Assembly (NCBI GenBank): GCA_030267125.1
Contig: JAJDJJ010000004.1
Span: 1-64,000, forward strand
Direction: 5' to 3'
DNA: 64,000 bases
Source of the DNA: Bacteroidales bacterium OttesenSCG-928-B11
GTDB taxonomy: Bacteria > Bacteroidota > Bacteroidia > Bacteroidales > WCHB1-69
Both the position numbers and the translations under genes were made by a program. The notes beneath the pieces are model-generated. The model made no database searches and was not told where the DNA came from. It was given only the letters and a program-made list of their open reading frames with translations. Shown here piece after piece: positions 9,648 to 18,678 of the stretch (position 1 is the stretch's first letter; every line of letters begins with the position of its first letter).

Positions 9648-12600
9648 CTATTCTTTGATGAATTTTTTAGTTGCCATGACACCATCTCCTCTAAACAAGA
9701 TGAAGTAGATACCATTTCGCAACTCCTCAACATGAATTAGGAAAGAGTTTCCGCTGATATTTTCGGTGCGTATAATTTGCCCCAAATCATTCAGGATAGT
9801 ATAGTTGTCAAATTCTCTATCGGTCTTAATCGTTAGAACATTTCGGGCAGGGTTAGGATAAAGGATAATGTTGTTTTCGATCTCTACCTCGTTTATACCC
9901 ACTTGGAATATCACCCTGATAGAAGAATCTCCCTGCACATTCCGGAAAGTATAGGATGTGACATTTCCCACATTTACTTCATTGACCAATACGGATTGGA
10001 TAACATACTCTTCGTTTGGAAGGATATGGAAAGTGGTGTCCGTTCCCTCTAAAATTCTGATCTCTCCGGAAGGGGTGATTGTTCCTCCGGCATCAGCTGT
10101 TGCCGTGATCGTATAATATACAGGATCAGGGATGAATTCATCGGTGGTAAAGGAAGTGTCAATCGCGGCGCTGATTCTCTTCTCTCCGCAAATAGAGAAT
10201 ATCTCTACTAAATAATGGGTAGAAGAGGTAAGTTCTGTAAAATCGTAGGAGTTCGTCATTACAGTATCTATTTGATACTCATCATCATCTTCTGATTTAT
10301 AGCGAACAACCCACTCTATTCCGTTTTCAGCATCCCAGGATATCTTTGCTGATTCCGTGTCAATACTGTCGATAACGATATCTGTGGGAGCTAAACAAGG
10401 AGAGTAGCGAATAGAGATATTGTCGATTGCTGCCGGCGGTTGTTCTCCGTTGCTTCCGTCATTGGTCCACAAAAAGTAAAGACGGCAGGTATCAGAGGTG
10501 ATATGGCCGTTTAATGAGATGGAATCACTTCTCCACGCATCATTGAGGTTGAGTTTAGAGAAGAGGCAGAAAGCATTGGCAGGAGCACTATTGGAACCGG
10601 CAGTCACAGGAGCCGGCGCGCCAATATAAACGCTCAAGTAGTCAAGGTTGCTTTGCCCTTTCCCCTTCCAGTCGAAAGTGAGCATATAGTCTTCATGTGG
10701 TCCGCTGGGGAAACAAAAGTCGCGGTATGCCCAAATACTTGTCGCAAAATAGTTGGCATAACTATGAGTAGCTCCGCTATCCGCAGACACATACAACGAT
10801 TGTGAACCGCCGAAGGTGTTGTTGGTAGCCGTGTCAATAACCCATTTATTCCGGTTGCTATTGACCATCGTCCAATTGCGATTTTCAGAGCTCGTTTCAA
10901 AGTCGAAAGCATAAGGAATTGACGCCGGTATTTGTGCGGTTTTTCCCGATACGGCATCTGTCCATTCACTGAAATCACCCTCATCACATACGCGACGAAG
11001 ATAAAAATCGTAATGTGTATTGGATTCAAGTGTGGTCAATGTGTGCGGATTGCTTGATGTGGCAATAATTGTCCCTTCTGATGCCAGATTGAAGCCGGCT
11101 GTTCCGTAAGCGATTTCCCAGCTACCGCCTTCTGTGTCCGTCCAACTAAGGGTAGCGTTTGTCTTGCCTATTTGCTCCAACGTAAGCGAAACAGGAGCAT
11201 AACATGACGGGATCGTATCCACCATGATATCATCAATATAGAAAGTATTTCCGTCACCATTTTCCCATTTAAACGCGATATATTCGCCTCCATCCATGTA
11301 TTCGTCGAAACGCACGGTATATTTCGCCCATTGATCATTCTGCGCGGGGATGATGGCGCTCACGGCAGCGAATGTAGTGGAATCTATCGGGTCGGTCATC
11401 ACACCCACCGTCAAAGTGCCGGAAGTTGTATCGGTAGTTTTAGCCATAAAGGAGATTTGCAGTTCGGGGAGGTAGCTTTCGAAAGCGGGAAGAACCGCGA
11501 ACGTGGCTCCCACATACGAATCTTTCATCGTCAATGAAGAATACGCACTAACATAGTGTGAGCTGTTTGCCTCTTGATACACGGATGGGTAGTTGCTGCT
11601 TCCTGCGCCGAGAGCGTTCCAACATGCCGGCAGTTGATTACTGGTGTATGTGTCGAAATTTTGCCGGTAAGGAATAGTGTCAAAGTCACACTCTGTAGTG
11701 AAGGAAACCGAAACCCAATCAGTGGTATCCTCTTCGGAGCAAATCCCTCTCACCCTCACTTCGTAGCCGGTAGCCGCATCCAAATCGTATAAAGCCTCAT
11801 TCGTCTTATATTCCACCTGATCGCATATCCATGCGCCACCGGTTTTTCTGTGACAAAATTCATACTCGTGCGCACTCCCTAACTCAACCCAACTGATTTC
11901 CACACTATTGGGTGCGATTTCGGAGGCTGTCAAGGATTGCGGTGTGATGCAGTTGATGTAGCTGCAAGCTAAAAATTGAATAGCATTTCGATAGGTACTC
12001 GTTCCGATGGCAGCTGACGGAGCTGACGGAGAGATATTTACAAAATGATCATAATGATAAATGCTTCGTTCGTGCGTTCCGGAAAGCGTTTGGAAATAGC
12101 TGGGTAATGCGCCATGCATGTAACCGGTTCCTGTATTGTCATCTATAGCAATAACCACATTGCTTGTGCCATCGTATTCAAACGGCGTGGTAAAACGTAT
12201 ATCCGTCCAGTTATCTTTGCCGCCAGCAACGAATGTAACATCACCTTCAAAAACTTTCGTCAGGGAAGTGTCGCTGATCCAAGCTGTGTTATTTTGAAAT
12301 ACAGTGTCTTGGGTAAGTCCTAAATAGAGTGACATTTTCCGGGTCATATCAGCGGTTCCGGTATATTGAAATGCCATGCCGGTGATGATATCGGAGTTGT
12401 TGATTTCTTCTGCCAAGTAGATCTGTTGTGCATAGGAATAACCGCGGGTGTATGTTGTGGGCAACATATCCCCGTCTGTGTTAACCGTGTCGTTATCCAA
12501 TGTGAAAAAATCATAATAAGTATTACATGTAGTATAGAATGACAAGGAGACGCCTTCGCTGGTATCGGTTGCGCAGAGGCTTTTTACCACAAAGGAGTAC

Positions 12601-13367
12601 GCCGAAACTGGGTTTAAGCCCGTTAGCAAAATAGACTCATTTTCAGTGGTTCGATATTGCCAGTCATCATATCCGGCTTCGGAATATGCCACAAGGTAAT
12701 TGCCGGCGCTTCCTTCCCAGCCAATATTCGCAGACTCTCCCGTTGTATTTAACAGCTCCACATTTCGAACCGGATTGCAACTGGCATCAGCTTCAATTCT
12801 AATACTATCAATAAAAATACCCGCTCCCTCCGAGTCCCACGCAAAGGCTAGATAACAACCTGTGTCCGTATAATTTTTGACATTAAAAGTGGTACCTCTA
12901 AATTCCGTCACACTTTGCAACTCAATTTTATCCACCTCGGAAAAGGTGCTTTCCGGACGGGTCGGATCGGTCAAAACACCCAAGCGAAGCGTGCCTTTGG
13001 TACTGCTCCCTGCTCTTGCCATAAATGTAACTTTTAATTCATTGATATTGATAAGCGATCGATCAAATGGCGGAAGAATAGCGATAGCTGTCGCTGATGA
13101 ACCGCCTACGAGAGAGAGTGAGTTTGGCGGGGTAGTGTATCGGATATTTGAATGTATTGACACTGAATTATGCCCTATCCAGCAAGGGGGAAGTGTTGTA
13201 GAAGAATCGAAATCCTCATTATAGGGAAGTTCCCGGATGTAGCAACTGTCGGGCGTATCATTCGCGGCTTGAGAATGATGGACAGCGGCTTGAGAAGAGT
13301 TAGCTACAAAGAGCCATAGCGACATTAAGAAAATGGTCGCGCAGAATTTAGAAAATGTCTTTTTCAT
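9648..13367 (-). CDS. Large secreted fibronectin/MAM-like protein with type IX sorting domain
   Basis: 1239 residues. The signal peptide ends near residue 28 (NSSQAAV). The body alternates jelly-roll modules of the MAM/cleaved-adhesin type (PYNEDFDSSTTLPPCWIG, PYRQNFDTYTSNQLPACW, PYAFDFETSSENRNWTMVN) with fibronectin type III-like repeats (e.g. GKTNATLSWTDTEGGSWEIA, ESAKISWDAENGIEW). A repeat-like segment follows (ATADAGGTITPSGE), then a C-terminal sorting domain of type A beginning LYPNPARNVLTI and ending ATKKFIKE, which directs export by the type IX secretion system and surface attachment. No protease triad or sugar-hydrolase motif is recognised, so it is probably an adhesin or surface-display protein. 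PorZ at 21427-23727 supports a working T9SS in this genome. Confidence 0.85.
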   Translation of the reverse strand: MKKTFSKFCATIFLMSLWLFVANSSQAAVHHSQAANDTPDSCYIRELPYNEDFDSSTTLPPCWIGHNSVSIHSNIRYTTPPNSLSLVGGSSATAIAILPPFDRSLININELKVTFMARAGSSTKGTLRLGVLTDPTRPESTFSEVDKIELQSVTEFRGTTFNVKNYTDTGCYLAFAWDSEGAGIFIDSIRIEADASCNPVRNVELLNTTGESANIGWEGSAGNYLVAYSEAGYDDWQYRTTENESILLTGLNPVSAYSFVVKSLCATDTSEGVSLSFYTTCNTYYDFFTLDNDTVNTDGDMLPTTYTRGYSYAQQIYLAEEINNSDIITGMAFQYTGTADMTRKMSLYLGLTQDTVFQNNTAWISDTSLTKVFEGDVTFVAGGKDNWTDIRFTTPFEYDGTSNVVIAIDDNTGTGYMHGALPSYFQTLSGTHERSIYHYDHFVNISPSAPSAAIGTSTYRNAIQFLACSYINCITPQSLTASEIAPNSVEISWVELGSAHEYEFCHRKTGGAWICDQVEYKTNEALYDLDAATGYEVRVRGICSEEDTTDWVSVSFTTECDFDTIPYRQNFDTYTSNQLPACWNALGAGSSNYPSVYQEANSSHYVSAYSSLTMKDSYVGATFAVLPAFESYLPELQISFMAKTTDTTSGTLTVGVMTDPIDSTTFAAVSAIIPAQNDQWAKYTVRFDEYMDGGEYIAFKWENGDGNTFYIDDIMVDTIPSCYAPVSLTLEQIGKTNATLSWTDTEGGSWEIAYGTAGFNLASEGTIIATSSNPHTLTTLESNTHYDFYLRRVCDEGDFSEWTDAVSGKTAQIPASIPYAFDFETSSENRNWTMVNSNRNKWVIDTATNNTFGGSQSLYVSADSGATHSYANYFATSIWAYRDFCFPSGPHEDYMLTFDWKGKGQSNLDYLSVYIGAPAPVTAGSNSAPANAFCLFSKLNLNDAWRSDSISLNGHITSDTCRLYFLWTNDGSNGEQPPAAIDNISIRYSPCLAPTDIVIDSIDTESAKISWDAENGIEWVVRYKSEDDDEYQIDTVMTNSYDFTELTSSTHYLVEIFSICGEKRISAAIDTSFTTDEFIPDPVYYTITATADAGGTITPSGEIRILEGTDTTFHILPNEEYVIQSVLVNEVNVGNVTSYTFRNVQGDSSIRVIFQVGINEVEIENNIILYPNPARNVLTIKTDREFDNYTILNDLGQIIRTENISGNSFLIHVEELRNGIYFILFRGDGVMATKKFIKE

Positions 13368-13448
13368 TAATTGTTGATGTTAGAATTGATTTGTTAAAAT
13401 GTTAATATGTTAATAACCAGACATTAAGCCCATCACATAATGGGTGGG

Positions 13449-13456
13449 CAAACTTA
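13449..13456 (-). promoter_or_regulatory. Possible -7 box TAAGTTTG for the T9SS cargo gene
   Basis: On the minus strand, TAAGTTTG lies about 80 bases before the ATG at 13367. It fits TAnnTTTG; no -33 element is obvious. The 13368-13538 gap also contains a weak hairpin (CCCAT/ATGGG near 13429-13444). Confidence 0.35.
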
Positions 13457-13538
13457 CATAAAAAAACTCGGGTTCACGCACCCCCAGAAGAAAGTCTATA
13501 ATAAGAGTTGGAAAAAAAAGAAAATCAACACGTTTCGA

Positions 13539-14120
13539 TCAATTATCCTCAATATGTTTGGGGAATGAGAGCCAGTGCCGGTACTCTTGTCCGAGATTTT
13601 TCACAGCGGTTTCCCACATCTTTTCAGGAGAGGTGTTAAAGATAAACTCTTCGTTCTCTTGACTCACCACCCACATCGAGCGGCTAATCTCGTCATCCAG
13701 CTGTCCGGGCGACCAACCGGAATATCCCACAAAAAACTTATAACGCAACTGTGGAATAGCGTCGTTTTCAATCAAGGCCAGCAGGATATCATCATAACCA
13801 ACATAAACATTTTTCAGTAGTGGAGGTTCGTTTCCACCATGACGATGATTATGAATACCAAACAGCATTTCCGAAAGAACCGGGCCTCCAAGATAAACAC
13901 TCTCGTCAATTTTGATCGAAGGGATTATCTCATTCACCGTGCTGTCGCTGGGCTTGTTCAAAATCAGCCCCACCGTAGATTCCGGACTATAATCAGTGAG
14001 CAAGACCACGGCACGATTGAAGAATATGTCGTTATAGAAAGGCACTGAGATAAGCACTCTGCCCACGGCCGGTTCCAATCCCGTGGAGTTAACTTTCATA
14101 AAATCAGTAGGAAATCGCAT
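13539..14120 (-). CDS. YqgE/AlgH family protein
   Basis: 193 residues, the usual length for this family of unknown function. Family features: the opening PAVGRVLISVPFYND, NRAVVLLTDYSPESTVGLILNKPSD, a YLGGPV motif, and FFVGYSGWSPGQLDDEI near the C-terminus. No signal peptide, membrane span or catalytic motif. ATG 14120 fits both the family length and the upstream promoter box; an internal ATG at 14099 would remove seven residues. It is transcribed divergently from the MurL-like gene. Confidence 0.9.
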   Translation of the reverse strand: MRFPTDFMKVNSTGLEPAVGRVLISVPFYNDIFFNRAVVLLTDYSPESTVGLILNKPSDSTVNEIIPSIKIDESVYLGGPVLSEMLFGIHNHRHGGNEPPLLKNVYVGYDDILLALIENDAIPQLRYKFFVGYSGWSPGQLDDEISRSMWVVSQENEEFIFNTSPEKMWETAVKNLGQEYRHWLSFPKHIEDN

Positions 14121-14134
14121 AAGCCAATTTTTAT

Positions 14135-14167
14135 TATTTTTGCCTGCCCTTTAGCAAGGCAAAAATA
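14135..14167. promoter_or_regulatory. Face-to-face promoter boxes inside an 11-bp inverted repeat
   Basis: TATTTTTGCCT at 14135-14145 (plus) and its complement at 14157-14167 form an inverted repeat with an 11-base spacer. Each arm carries a TATTTTTG -7 box: plus strand 14135-14142 toward the MurL-like gene (start 14235), minus strand 14160-14167 toward yqgE (start 14120). The two promoters therefore face each other and their transcripts would overlap at the 5' ends. Confidence 0.5.
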
Positions 14168-14234
14168 CTATTTTCATACCACAGTTTTGGCTAAAAACAA
14201 TTAAAAAAAGACCTTGTTCGATTAATTTATTAAC

Positions 14235-15506
14235 ATGCGTACTGACAATCAAAATTTATTCTATTCTTTACGCGAAAAACATCCTATTTTCACCTACTAC
14301 GGTTTTGATTTTCAGATTGATGAAAACGGCACTCTCAACTACTCCTTCGATTTCAGAATTGGGGACACGTACCGTTTCGAGCCTTTAATGCAGTTGCAAC
14401 CGGGCAACTATTGCCGAAGGAATATCGATGATAATTTGTTAAAAGGACTCATTTTCCATATCGGCATGATCGAGTTAATCAGTTACTGGAAGTGTGTTTG
14501 TTCGCCGGTCATACACATTCGTAATTATAAGTTGAATGAAGAACAGCAAGCTTTCTGGTTGAAACTCTTTCACAAAGGATTGGGTGAATTTTTCTATCAA
14601 AATGGGATTGACACGCATGACATACCGTTCATCACCTTTTCATTCGACGACAATGCTATTGCCATCGACAATTTTGAATACCAACAAATCGCAACATCTG
14701 ACCGCATTATCGTTCCGATCGGCGGCGGAAAAGATTCCGTAGTAACATTAGAAAAGCTGAGGATAAAAAACGAAGTTGTCCCTTTCATCATCAATCCGCG
14801 GGAAGCCACGCTGGCCTGTTCCGCTACCGCCGGTTTCCATGGTAAAAACGAAATCATCATCCTGAACCGCGAAATCGATCCGCAACTGTTGGAATTGAAC
14901 CGGCAAGGTTTCCTCAACGGGCACACTCCTTTTTCCGCTATGCTTGCGTTTCATTCATTATTAGCCGCTTATACCACTGACATCAGAGAAATCGCACTCT
15001 CGAATGAATCCAGCGCTAACGAACCGACCATTCCCGGCACCGATATCAACCACCAATATTCCAAGTCGTTGGAATTCGAGCAGGATTTTCGGGCGTACGT
15101 TGCCAGCAACATGAGTAACGTTGCTCATTACTACAGCTACTTGCGTCCATATAACGAACTTCAAATTGCGGCAATGTTTGCCAATTACCCCGATTATTTC
15201 CCGATTTTTCGAAGTTGCAATGCTGGGAGTAAAGAAAACAGATGGTGCTGCAACTGTCCGAAATGTCTTTTCACTGCCATCATATTAGCTCCATACATCA
15301 GCGAAGAGCAATTAATTGCGATTTTCGGAGAAGATCTTTTGGATAAACCCTCGCTCCTACCCTACTTCCGCGAACTCACGGGAATTGCTGAAAACAAACC
15401 GTTTGAGTGCGTGGGCACAGTCGAAGAAGTGAACAAAGCCATCAATATGGTTATAGATAAATACAAAGACAAATACTTGATAAAAAAATATATAGATGAA
15501 AAATAG
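14235..15506 (+). CDS. murL: MurL-like ATP-dependent UDP-MurNAc-L-Ala-L-Glu epimerase candidate
   Basis: 423 residues. A PP-loop type nucleotide-binding motif, VPIGGGKDSVV, lies near residues 160-170. Conserved blocks that I recall from MurL follow: FLNGHTPFSA, LSNESSANEPT, NHQYSKSLEFEQ, YYSYLRPYNELQ, RSCNAG, a WCCNCPKC cluster and FGEDLLDKPSLLPYFREL. MurL, characterised in Xanthomonas, uses ATP to invert the terminal L-Glu of UDP-MurNAc-L-Ala-L-Glu, giving D-Glu for peptidoglycan without a glutamate racemase; its partner MurD2 adds L-Glu. No MurD-like gene is nearby. The gene overlaps a nucleotidyltransferase by 11 bases, so the two are co-transcribed. The assignment rests on remembered motifs; it could be a paralogue acting on another aminoacyl substrate. 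Confidence 0.7.
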   Translation: MRTDNQNLFYSLREKHPIFTYYGFDFQIDENGTLNYSFDFRIGDTYRFEPLMQLQPGNYCRRNIDDNLLKGLIFHIGMIELISYWKCVCSPVIHIRNYKLNEEQQAFWLKLFHKGLGEFFYQNGIDTHDIPFITFSFDDNAIAIDNFEYQQIATSDRIIVPIGGGKDSVVTLEKLRIKNEVVPFIINPREATLACSATAGFHGKNEIIILNREIDPQLLELNRQGFLNGHTPFSAMLAFHSLLAAYTTDIREIALSNESSANEPTIPGTDINHQYSKSLEFEQDFRAYVASNMSNVAHYYSYLRPYNELQIAAMFANYPDYFPIFRSCNAGSKENRWCCNCPKCLFTAIILAPYISEEQLIAIFGEDLLDKPSLLPYFRELTGIAENKPFECVGTVEEVNKAINMVIDKYKDKYLIKKYIDEK

Positions 15507-16386
15507 ACCAACACTTTTGATATTGGCAGCCGGCATGGGCAGTCGTTATGGCGGTTTGAAACAATTGGATCAACTGGGACCAAACGGGGAGACGATCATG
15601 GATTATTCCGTAAAAGATGCTATCTCGGCCGGTTTCGACCGAGTTGTTTTTGTCATTCGCAAATCGATGGAAGACACTTTTTGCGAATCTATCATTCCTA
15701 AATACAGAGAGCTAATCCGTGTCGATTACGTTTTCCAAGAGTTAGACTCGTTACCTGACGGTTTCACGCCCCATCCCGAACGAGTGAAACCTTATGGCAC
15801 TGCGCATGCTTTCCTGATGGCAAAAAAGGCTATCGACACGCCATTCACTGTTATCAATGCCGATGATTTCTATGGGGCGGACGCATTTCAAACCATTGCC
15901 GGTTTTTTGCAAGAAGAAAACGGAGACCACACACCGCAATGTGCCATGGTTGGTTATCGTCTTGAGAAGACGCTGTCGGAGAACGGCTCCGTATCCCGCG
16001 GTGTCTGTCAAACCGACGATCACGGCAACCTCACCTGCATACGGGAAATGTATAATATTAGAAAGGAAGGAGATACGATCATCACCGAAAATGATGGCGT
16101 AACCACAACGCTGCCTGCCGGCACACCTGTCTCTATGAACTTCTGGGGTTTTCATCCTTCCATCTTCCCGCTCTTAGAAGAGTTGTTCCGCAAGTTTTTA
16201 ACAGAAAACAGCAACAATCTTACAGCAGAATTTCAAATCCCATCCGTCATCAACCACATCATTCTCAACCAACTCGCAAAAGTCAAAGTACTCAGCAGTA
16301 CCGCAGAGTGGTTCGGCGTAACCTACGCGGAAGATCGGGAAACGGTAGTACGGAAATTAAAGGAAATCTATTCAATTTTGAAATAA
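15496..16386 (+). CDS. Sugar-phosphate nucleotidyltransferase
   Basis: 296 residues of the NTP_transferase fold. The N-terminal nucleotide-binding signature LILAAGMGSRYGGLKQLDQ covers about residues 8-26, with the metal/nucleotide-binding region INADDFYGADAF around residue 120. Such enzymes join an NTP and a sugar 1-phosphate to give an NDP-sugar. The sugar and base cannot be told from sequence. ATG 15496 lies inside the last codons of the MurL-like gene, so translation is coupled; linkage to an envelope or cell-wall precursor pathway is plausible but not shown. Confidence 0.85.
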   Translation: MKNRPTLLILAAGMGSRYGGLKQLDQLGPNGETIMDYSVKDAISAGFDRVVFVIRKSMEDTFCESIIPKYRELIRVDYVFQELDSLPDGFTPHPERVKPYGTAHAFLMAKKAIDTPFTVINADDFYGADAFQTIAGFLQEENGDHTPQCAMVGYRLEKTLSENGSVSRGVCQTDDHGNLTCIREMYNIRKEGDTIITENDGVTTTLPAGTPVSMNFWGFHPSIFPLLEELFRKFLTENSNNLTAEFQIPSVINHIILNQLAKVKVLSSTAEWFGVTYAEDRETVVRKLKEIYSILK

Positions 16387-16440
16387 CGCGAACTTTCAAG
16401 ATCGCGACTTCAAAGCGTTGCATTCATTAGTCATTAAACT

Positions 16441-17193
16441 GTGAGATATTTCATCAAATTAGCATACAACGGAACACCATTTTTCGGATGGCAACGACAG
16501 CCGGAACAAATTACGGTGCAGGAAATTGTGGAACGGGCTTTTTCGCTGCTATTACGAGACGAGGTCGCCATCACGGGTTGCGGGCGCACAGACACCGGCG
16601 TACACGCGTCGGAATATTTCGCCCATTTCGATTATAAACAAACACTTACTGAAGAAGAACGGGAAAAACTAGTCTTCAAGCTGAACGCCTTCCTGCCCAA
16701 AGAGATCGTCATATACCATATATATATGATGCAAGATGACGCACATGCGCGTTTCGATGCCATTTCCCGCTCCTACCGCTACCACGTGGAGCTGGCAAAA
16801 AATCCCTTTACTTTTCATTTTGCCCATCGGGTGTATGAAAAACTATCGATAGAAAAGATGAACGAAGCATCCGAAATTTTATTAAATACAACTGACTTCA
16901 CTTCGTTTTCGAAAGTACATACGCAAGTCAATAATTTCAACTGCAAGGTAACACATGCCCAATGGATTTTGCAAAACGACCAGTTGCAATTTGAGATTAC
17001 GGCGGATCGATTTTTGCGCAATATGGTGAGGGCAATTGTGGGTACCACGCTGGATGTGGGACGCGGCAAAATGAGTCTCGACCAGTTTCGCGAAGCTATT
17101 GAAAAGAAAAATCGCAGCGCCACCGGCACTTCCGTACCCGCGCATGCACTATTTTTGGAAAACGTTCGTTATCCTGATGATTTTAAACTCTAA
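16441..17193 (+). CDS. truA: tRNA pseudouridine synthase A
   Basis: Converts uridines 38-40 in the tRNA anticodon stem-loop to pseudouridine. 250 residues, normal for the family. The catalytic motif GRTDTGVHA places the nucleophilic Asp at residue 51; other family blocks are YNGTPFFGWQRQ, RFDAISRSYRYHV and DRFLRNMVRAIVGTTLDVGRGK. The start is GTG 16441: the codons before it include a stop and the MRYFIKLAYNG opening is standard. The next gene begins a few bases after its stop. Confidence 0.95.
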   Translation: MRYFIKLAYNGTPFFGWQRQPEQITVQEIVERAFSLLLRDEVAITGCGRTDTGVHASEYFAHFDYKQTLTEEEREKLVFKLNAFLPKEIVIYHIYMMQDDAHARFDAISRSYRYHVELAKNPFTFHFAHRVYEKLSIEKMNEASEILLNTTDFTSFSKVHTQVNNFNCKVTHAQWILQNDQLQFEITADRFLRNMVRAIVGTTLDVGRGKMSLDQFREAIEKKNRSATGTSVPAHALFLENVRYPDDFKL

Positions 17194-17234
17194 AGGTGAA
17201 AAAGAAATATAACAACCAACATATAAGATCCATA

Positions 17235-18671
17235 ATGCAAAAGGCATCTCTCAAAAACACATACACCTATCTTCTTCCTTTTTTGTTCCTGTTCATCATC
17301 ATTTTTCAAAACAGCGCCTGCAAGTCACCGGATACAATCGAGAATGCAAAGTTGAAATTTTCTAAAAGCATCATCACTTTCGATACCGTTTTTACTACGG
17401 TGGGTTCTGTGACCGAACGATTTACCGTTCAGAACCCATACAATTTTGAAGTGACCACCGACATCTATTTAGCTGGTGGGGACCGGTCGCAGTTCAGTAT
17501 CAATGTGGACGGACTATCGGGACATAGTTTCCGCGACGTGACTATTCCGGCTAAAGACAGCATTTTCATTTTCGTCAAGGTGAACGTCAACCCAAATGAC
17601 GCCAATGCGCCTTTTTTGTTAGAGGATTCCATCATTTTTCGAAATGGAAGCAACAAACAGCAAATGAATTTAGTTGCTTACGGACAGAACGCTAATTTTA
17701 TCGTGGCGGATAGTGAGCTGGGGGCAAGTGGCTTACGTTATAAGATTGTGGCTCGCGAAGGGCAAACTGTCACGTGGACAAAGGAAAGGCCCTATGTCAT
17801 TTATGGCTGGGCTGTTGTAGATTCGCTCGGCAAGCTGATCATTGAGCCAGGCACGGAGATTTATGTACACAATGGCGGAGGACTTTGGGTTTACCGTCAT
17901 GGCAACATTGAAGTCAACGGCACGCTGGAGGATCCGGTCTCATTTCAAAGCGACCGGCGGGATGCTTACGTGACAAACAACGGCGCCCTATGGAATCGTA
18001 TTTGGATCAACGAAAGCAACCATAACAATATCATCAACTACGCCATCATCAAAGATGCTTACATTGGTGTGCAGGTCGATGTCTTGGAAGAATTTTTAGC
18101 GGGGAAGACAACCATTCAGAATACGATCATCAAAAACAATGCCGGCTGGGGCATTTTAGGCCGCGCCGCCAATATCGATATTATCAATTGTGAAATCAGC
18201 CAAAGCTGGCAATATGCCATCGAATGTGCCATCGGCAATTATTCCCTGAAACATGTCACGGTTGCCAATAGTGCCACCGGCCGGAAGACGCCTTCACTAT
18301 GGATCTCCAATAACTACATCTATTCTGATGGATACTCAAACATAAATATGATTGGCAACACCAACTTTACCGCGCAAAACTGTATCTTCACCGGCAACAT
18401 GGCTGATGAGCTCGGCTCCAGTGTGGCCGACGGCGCTACCTTCACCCATCTATTCGAAAATTGTCTCATCAAATCCAAAGAGAATAAATTACAAAACTTC
18501 ACCCAATGCCTCTTCAATAAGGATGTCAAGTTTGAGGATTTCGCCAAAGGTGATTTTCGATTAACCGTCGAATCTCCCGCTATTAACGCCGGTAAAAACA
18601 TCGGCATTTCAAACGACATACAGGGGAAGAGTAGAGATGAGAATCCGGATATTGGAGCGTATGAGTATTAA
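17235..18671 (+). CDS. Lipoprotein with right-handed beta-helix domain
   Basis: About 478 residues from ATG 17235; a GTG at 17196, 2 bases after truA, would add 13 residues and an overlong signal n-region. The signal peptide is followed by a lipobox ending in Cys (QNSACKS). Next is an Ig-like domain of about 110 residues (FDTVFTTVGSVTERFTVQNP, then KVNVNPNDANAP), then a parallel beta-helix of right-handed type with repeated short strands (IIKDAYIGVQVDVLEEF, TTIQNTIIKNNAGWGILG), and the closing GKSRDENPDIGAYEY often found in secreted beta-helix proteins. It is likely surface-exposed and may bind polysaccharide. No catalytic residues are recognised. Confidence 0.8.
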   Translation: MQKASLKNTYTYLLPFLFLFIIIFQNSACKSPDTIENAKLKFSKSIITFDTVFTTVGSVTERFTVQNPYNFEVTTDIYLAGGDRSQFSINVDGLSGHSFRDVTIPAKDSIFIFVKVNVNPNDANAPFLLEDSIIFRNGSNKQQMNLVAYGQNANFIVADSELGASGLRYKIVAREGQTVTWTKERPYVIYGWAVVDSLGKLIIEPGTEIYVHNGGGLWVYRHGNIEVNGTLEDPVSFQSDRRDAYVTNNGALWNRIWINESNHNNIINYAIIKDAYIGVQVDVLEEFLAGKTTIQNTIIKNNAGWGILGRAANIDIINCEISQSWQYAIECAIGNYSLKHVTVANSATGRKTPSLWISNNYIYSDGYSNINMIGNTNFTAQNCIFTGNMADELGSSVADGATFTHLFENCLIKSKENKLQNFTQCLFNKDVKFEDFAKGDFRLTVESPAINAGKNIGISNDIQGKSRDENPDIGAYEY

Positions 18672-18678
18672 TTGATTG

